Source: G965213525 sp965213525 (GTDB lineage: Bacteria > Actinomycetota > Acidimicrobiia > Acidimicrobiales > Poriferisodalaceae). From it: a stretch of 64,000 bases of DNA. The position numbers were made by a program, and so were the translations under genes. The stretch covers positions 496,001 to 560,000 of the forward strand of contig OZ243889.1 of NCBI GenBank assembly GCA_965213525.1, written 5' to 3'. Positions 60,841 to 64,000 of this stretch are shown here, piece by piece; the stretch's first letter is position 1, and every line of letters begins with the position of its first letter. The notes below the pieces were generated by a model. It worked only from the letters and a program-made list of their open reading frames with translations, had not been told where the DNA came from and made no database searches.

Positions 60841-61805
60841 GGGGCGGTGACGAGCCCGGCGGCGGCGATGACGGCGAGTTGGGTGTCGCGCAGCGGCCCC
60901 GGATGGACCAGGTCTCCCTCGAGTTGCTGGTCGACGGTGATCGAGGCCACCGCGGCGTGGTGGGCGGCCTCGGCGACTCGGTCGACGACGTCGCCGACGA
61001 CGAAGGCGTCAGCTGCGGCGCCGGTGGCGTCCTCGGCGGCGGTGGCCATGCCCCGCTCGGCGACCGCCCGCGCCGCTGCGGTCAGTTCGTCGAGGGCTGT
61101 GGCGCGGTGGCGGTCGACGAGGCGGATCAGCGCTTCGGGCCCGAGCAGCTCTTCGCCGCGCCACCCGAGGTCGGGGAACGTGGCGTTGTGCAGGTGATGG
61201 GCCAGCGCGGCGGCAGCCGCCTCGCCGCGCGCCTCGGGGGTGCCGGCGTCGATGGCGGCCAGCGTGGCCAGGGCGGCGACGGCGAAGCAGTGATCGGCGT
61301 GGGACTCGGTGTCGGGCAGGCAGCGTCGTCCGGCCGCGCCGACCGCGCCGGCCCGGGGTTGGGTGGCCAGCCCGGCACAGAACGACGGGACGGGCCACGG
61401 GTCACCGCCGCTGACCTGGGTCGCGCCGCCGTTCGTCGTATCGACGGTGGACGAGACGGGGCGGTGTCGAGGCGCCTGGTGCAGCGCTGTGCCGTCGAAG
61501 ACCACGAGCCACGTCGGGGGCCGGCCGTCCTCTGTGGCCGCCCGGCGGGCGAGGTCGTCGAGGTCGACGCCGCTGGCGGCGAGGTCGTCGGGTTCGAGGT
61601 CGCCGACGCCACAGAGGACCAGGGCGTCAGCGGCGATCCGGTCAGCGACTGCTGAGGTGGGGACCCCAGCGGCCAACGCCGCCCACGCCCGGGAGAACGC
61701 CCGGGCCGTGGCGGTGCCGTCGCGTCCGGTGCGGCGCAACCGCTTGGCTTCGGTGAGCGAGCGGGCGAGCCGTCCGAGCTCGGGTGACGCCCCCGCCGGG
61801 CTCAT
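60837..61805 (-). CDS. HD-superfamily-like protein of unknown function
   Basis: This 322-aa protein has a helical N-terminal part. The C-terminal domain has SHADHCFAVAALATLAA, HHLHNATFPDLGWRGEELLG and a last helix VVGDVVDRVAEAAHHAAVAS, spacing His and Asp as HD-type metal phosphohydrolases do. I am not sure of the family. ATG 61805 overlaps the inositol-phosphate synthase stop as ATGA. A phosphatase that removes an inositol phosphate group would fit the pathway, but this is inference. Confidence 0.5.
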   Translation of the reverse strand: MSPAGASPELGRLARSLTEAKRLRRTGRDGTATARAFSRAWAALAAGVPTSAVADRIAADALVLCGVGDLEPDDLAASGVDLDDLARRAATEDGRPPTWLVVFDGTALHQAPRHRPVSSTVDTTNGGATQVSGGDPWPVPSFCAGLATQPRAGAVGAAGRRCLPDTESHADHCFAVAALATLAAIDAGTPEARGEAAAAALAHHLHNATFPDLGWRGEELLGPEALIRLVDRHRATALDELTAAARAVAERGMATAAEDATGAAADAFVVGDVVDRVAEAAHHAAVASITVDQQLEGDLVHPGPLRDTQLAVIAAAGLVTAP

Positions 61806-62944
61806 CGCGCCAGCCACCCCCGCAGCGCGGCCATCTGTTGGCGGGCGTCGTGGTCGGGCCGAGAGCCATCGCTGGTCATCGGGGCCTTGAAGAAGGCGCC
61901 GAGCTCGGTGATGGCGCCGCCCTCGCCTCGGCGTCGGGCCCGGTCGAGCAGGCGCACCAGCTCGATGACCAGCGGGGCGGCCAGCACCGAGTCCTTGCAC
62001 AAGAAGTCGATCTTGAGCTGCATGGGCCGACCGAGGAAGCCGATGAGATCGACGTTGTCCCACGCTTCCTTGTCATCGGCGCGGGGTCGGTAGTAGTTGA
62101 TCTGCACGATGTGGTCGGTGACCTCGTAGCCGAGCAGGTCATCGAGCACCGAGCCCTTGGTGTCGATCTTGGATGCGCACGCCTCGGGGTCGTTCAGGGT
62201 CTGACCGTCGCCGTTGCCCAGCAGGTTGGTCGAGTACCAGCCGTCGACGACGAGGTTGCGCTCTCGCAGCGCCGGAGCCAGGACGGTCTTCAACAGGGTC
62301 TGTCCGGTCTTGCCGTCCTTGCCGGTGACCGGGACGCCCCGGTCCGTCGCGAGCTGAGCGAGGACGGGCAGGTCGACGGCGACCGACGGGGTGAAGTTGG
62401 CGTAGGGCACGCCGGCGGTGATCGCGGCGTAGGCGTAGCGCATCGCCGGGCGGATGGCCGGGTCGTCGGCGTCCAGGGCGCGCTCGAAGGCGTCGGGATC
62501 GGCGTAGGCGGGGTCGGCGAGGTCGACGGGGGCCTCGGTCGAGGCGACGTTGACGACCACCGGGGCGGTGAGGCCTCCCAACGCCTCGACGATGGCGTCG
62601 ACGACCTCCCGGTGGCTGCCCTGGGGGGCCGGGGAGGGAGTCAGATCGGCGAGCAGCGGGGCGGCCCGGTCCTCTTGGCGCTCTCCAAGGACGCCGTGGG
62701 TGGCGACGGCCTTGTCGAGGGGGACCGGATCGAGGTCGAAGCCGGCGATCTCGATGTCGGTGTAGCGAGCGAGACCGGCGTCGAGGTCGACGTCGGCGAG
62801 CGGGAGGCCCACGGTGTCGGTGTGGCCGGCTCGCAGCATCGCCAGCCCGGCGGCGACGGTCGTGCCGACGGCGCCGCCGAGACCGACGAGCACGGCCGTG
62901 GGTGCGGTGGGGTCGAGGGGCCCGCCCTCTGCGGTGCGTGACAT
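61802..62944 (-). CDS. ino1: myo-inositol-3-phosphate synthase
   Basis: This 380-aa NAD-dependent synthase turns glucose-6-phosphate into inositol-3-phosphate. VLVGLGGAVGTTVAAGLAML binds NAD. TGKDGKTGQTLLKTVLAPAL carries the catalytic Lys residues, GWYSTNLLGNGDGQTLNDP and WDNVDLIGFLGRPMQLKIDF follow, and LCKDSVLAAPLVIELVRLL closes the core. It is the first gene of the nine-gene operon and fixes the pathway's start as inositol phosphate. ATG 62944 is chosen; a GTG three codons upstream is possible. Confidence 0.93.
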   Translation of the reverse strand: MSRTAEGGPLDPTAPTAVLVGLGGAVGTTVAAGLAMLRAGHTDTVGLPLADVDLDAGLARYTDIEIAGFDLDPVPLDKAVATHGVLGERQEDRAAPLLADLTPSPAPQGSHREVVDAIVEALGGLTAPVVVNVASTEAPVDLADPAYADPDAFERALDADDPAIRPAMRYAYAAITAGVPYANFTPSVAVDLPVLAQLATDRGVPVTGKDGKTGQTLLKTVLAPALRERNLVVDGWYSTNLLGNGDGQTLNDPEACASKIDTKGSVLDDLLGYEVTDHIVQINYYRPRADDKEAWDNVDLIGFLGRPMQLKIDFLCKDSVLAAPLVIELVRLLDRARRRGEGGAITELGAFFKAPMTSDGSRPDHDARQQMAALRGWLAR

Positions 62945-63111
62945 GTCCGTGACGTTTCCAGCCCCGAGCCGTGGGGCCCACCCTCGGGCGCCGCAGCTTC
63001 GGCCACGACACCTAGAGTTCAGCGTGCGTTCACCTCGGGCCACCGGCAGCGGGGGGACGGATCGGCGCCCTCGCACCGGGGAGATCTCGCGCCGTTAGGG
63101 TGCCAGCCCCT

Positions 63112-63690
63112 GTGCGCCGTCTCCTCGCCCGCGTGACCCTTCGCCTGCTGCGCCTGCGGTTCGTGCCCCCGTCCGAGCCCCTCCCCGCTCGGTCCGTGCT
63201 GGTCGCTGCGCCCCACACCAGCTGGCTCGACCTGCCCCTGGCGTTGTCGCTCACGGCCATGAACGGCCTGCACGTACGTTGGCTCGGCAAGTCCGAGCTG
63301 TTCCGCGGCCCCGGTGGGTACGTGTTGCGGGCTCTCGGCGGCATCCCGGTGGACCGCGAAGCGCCCGGGGGGCTGGTCGAGGCGCTGGCCGGGCACTTCG
63401 ACTCCGCCGATCCCTTGGCGCTGGTGGTCGCCGTCGAGGGCACCCGGTCGTCGGCGCAAGGATGGAAGAGCGGCTTCTACCGCATCGCCGTGGCCGCCGA
63501 CGTCCCCGTCATCCTCGGCTACGTCGACACCCGAGACCGCACCTGCGGCCTGGACCGGGGCTACGAGCTCACCGGCGACGTGTCCGCCGACATGGACGTC
63601 ATGCGGCAGTTCTACGTCGGCCGCACGGGCTTGCGCGCCGGACTCGAGAGCCGCCCTCGCCTGTCGGCCGAGGATCGCCGGGCGGACTGA
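63112..63690 (+). CDS. 1-acyl-sn-glycerol-3-phosphate acyltransferase-like protein
   Basis: This 192-aa protein has a compact PlsC fold: AAPHTSWLDLPLALSL (HxxxxD), LGKSELFRGPGGYVLRALGG, IPVDRE and VEGTRSSAQGW (EGTR). It has no signal and only weak hydrophobicity, so it is a small member, probably acylating a glycerolipid. TAGGGT lies 10 bases before GTG 63112, a possible leaderless start; GTG 63100 overlaps it. It is divergent from ino1. Confidence 0.8.
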   Translation: MRRLLARVTLRLLRLRFVPPSEPLPARSVLVAAPHTSWLDLPLALSLTAMNGLHVRWLGKSELFRGPGGYVLRALGGIPVDREAPGGLVEALAGHFDSADPLALVVAVEGTRSSAQGWKSGFYRIAVAADVPVILGYVDTRDRTCGLDRGYELTGDVSADMDVMRQFYVGRTGLRAGLESRPRLSAEDRRAD

Positions 63691-63780
63691 CCGCAGTGAC
63701 CGACGCCGTCGAGTCGACCGACCCCCGTCGGGCCGACTGACCCCTGCGCTGACCGGTTCCGCCCCCCGATGACCCCGCTC

Positions 63781-63836
63781 CACCGATGGTCCCGCCCCAC
63801 CGATGGTCCCGCCCCACCGATGGTCCCGCCCCACCC
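63781..63836. repeat. 17-bp tandem repeat before the last gene
   Basis: CACCGATGGTCCCGCCC occurs three times in tandem from 63781 to 63831, with a degenerate unit before and a partial unit after it. The start ATG of the last gene grows out of the repeat phase (CCCATGA in place of CCGATGG). Confidence 0.9.
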
Positions 63837-64000
63837 ATGACGTCTGTGCCTGCTCAGCCCCGGGCGCGGACCCGTGATGTCGACGTGCTCGTGGTGGGGG
63901 GTGGGCCAGCGGGGCTGGCCACCGCTGCGCTGGTCGCTCGCACGGGGCGGTCCGTCGAGCTGGTCGAGGCGTCCGAGCGCCTGGGGGGCATGGCCGCCAG
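63837..64000 (+). CDS. FAD/NAD(P)-binding oxidoreductase, partial (3' end outside window)
   Basis: The frame starts ATG 63837 and reads DVDVLVVGGGPAGLATAAL, the dinucleotide-binding GxGxxG motif. VARTGRSVELVEASERLGGM follows, the end of the first Rossmann strand pair in phytoene-dehydrogenase- and FAD oxidoreductase-like proteins. The rest lies outside the window, so the reaction cannot be assigned. No ribosome site is seen; the tandem repeat sits directly upstream. Confidence 0.75.
   Translation, partial: MTSVPAQPRARTRDVDVLVVGGGPAGLATAALVARTGRSVELVEASERLGGMAA

Noticed and set aside
53214..62944. Reading the cluster as a standard mycothiol operon
   Set aside because: MshC and MshD are missing, the GT4 lacks proof of an inositol phosphate acceptor, and YcaO, Gfo/Idh and MBL genes do not belong to that pathway.
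63781..63836. 17-bp tandem repeat as CRISPR or attachment site
   Set aside because: Units are directly contiguous without spacers and no integrase or cas gene is near.

Overview
The window is high-GC DNA (roughly 70% G+C by eye), densely packed with genes on both strands. I see no insertion sequence, CRISPR array, prophage or rRNA, and only one tRNA. GTG starts are common, there are many 4-base GTGA/ATGA stop-start overlaps, and at least ten genes carry a TAnnnT -10 hexamer 6-9 bases before the start codon (leaderless mRNA style). Together with an F420/LLM oxidoreductase, a mycofactocin-type glycosyltransferase tail, DUF222-HNH, Zur and an IdeR-type iron box, this points to an actinobacterium. 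The class Acidimicrobiia is my best guess; this is inference, not a database result.

Layout. 1-9 kb: end of a mycofactocin-type glycosyltransferase, a HAD-acyltransferase fusion, mitochondrial-type aconitase divergent from a GntR regulator, a lipoprotein, a nitroreductase and SurE. 8.7-14.3 kb: a lipid-type operon (acyl-CoA reductase-HAD fusion, LarA-like protein, PlsC acyltransferase) divergent from a TetR gene with a palindromic operator between them. 14.3-17.6 kb: MurF and Ddl with overlapping divergent starts, then an SDR. 17.6-29 kb: DUF1697, a DUF222-HNH protein, a ppk1 operon (small membrane protein, MFS exporter, Ppk1, Nudix), VOC proteins, an LLM oxidoreductase, and J-domain and other membrane proteins. 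29.0 kb: tRNA-Val(CAC), followed by about 0.65 kb without a convincing gene.

29.8-33.1 kb is a zinc regulon: znuA, zur, and divergent znuC and znuB, with similar operator-like motifs. 33.3-38.5 kb: lipoprotein, fumarase preceded by a pentapeptide-repeat protein, a flippase-glycosyltransferase fusion and a CDF metal exporter. 38.6-42.7 kb: a ferric-iron ABC operon headed by a 70-aa lipoprotein and an IdeR-like iron box. 42.7-45.6 kb: a Trk potassium operon ending in a membrane GAF sensor. 45.7-50.2 kb: two-component proteins, including a collapsed response-regulator relic. 50.2-53.1 kb: an SDR and a SpoIIE-phosphatase operon with three unknown small proteins.

53.2-62.9 kb is the most interesting region: nine tightly coupled minus-strand genes, in transcription order myo-inositol-3-phosphate synthase, HD-like protein, SAM methyltransferase, Gfo/Idh oxidoreductase, zinc-ribbon metallo-beta-lactamase protein, YcaO, TIM-barrel isomerase, GT4 glycosyltransferase and PIG-L deacetylase. 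The synthase/GT4/PIG-L trio resembles the opening of mycothiol biosynthesis, but the YcaO enzyme and the other partners do not belong to that pathway. I read it as a biosynthetic operon for a glycosylated cyclitol-type metabolite that I cannot match to a described pathway. The window closes with an acyltransferase, a 17-bp tandem repeat and the start of a flavoprotein.
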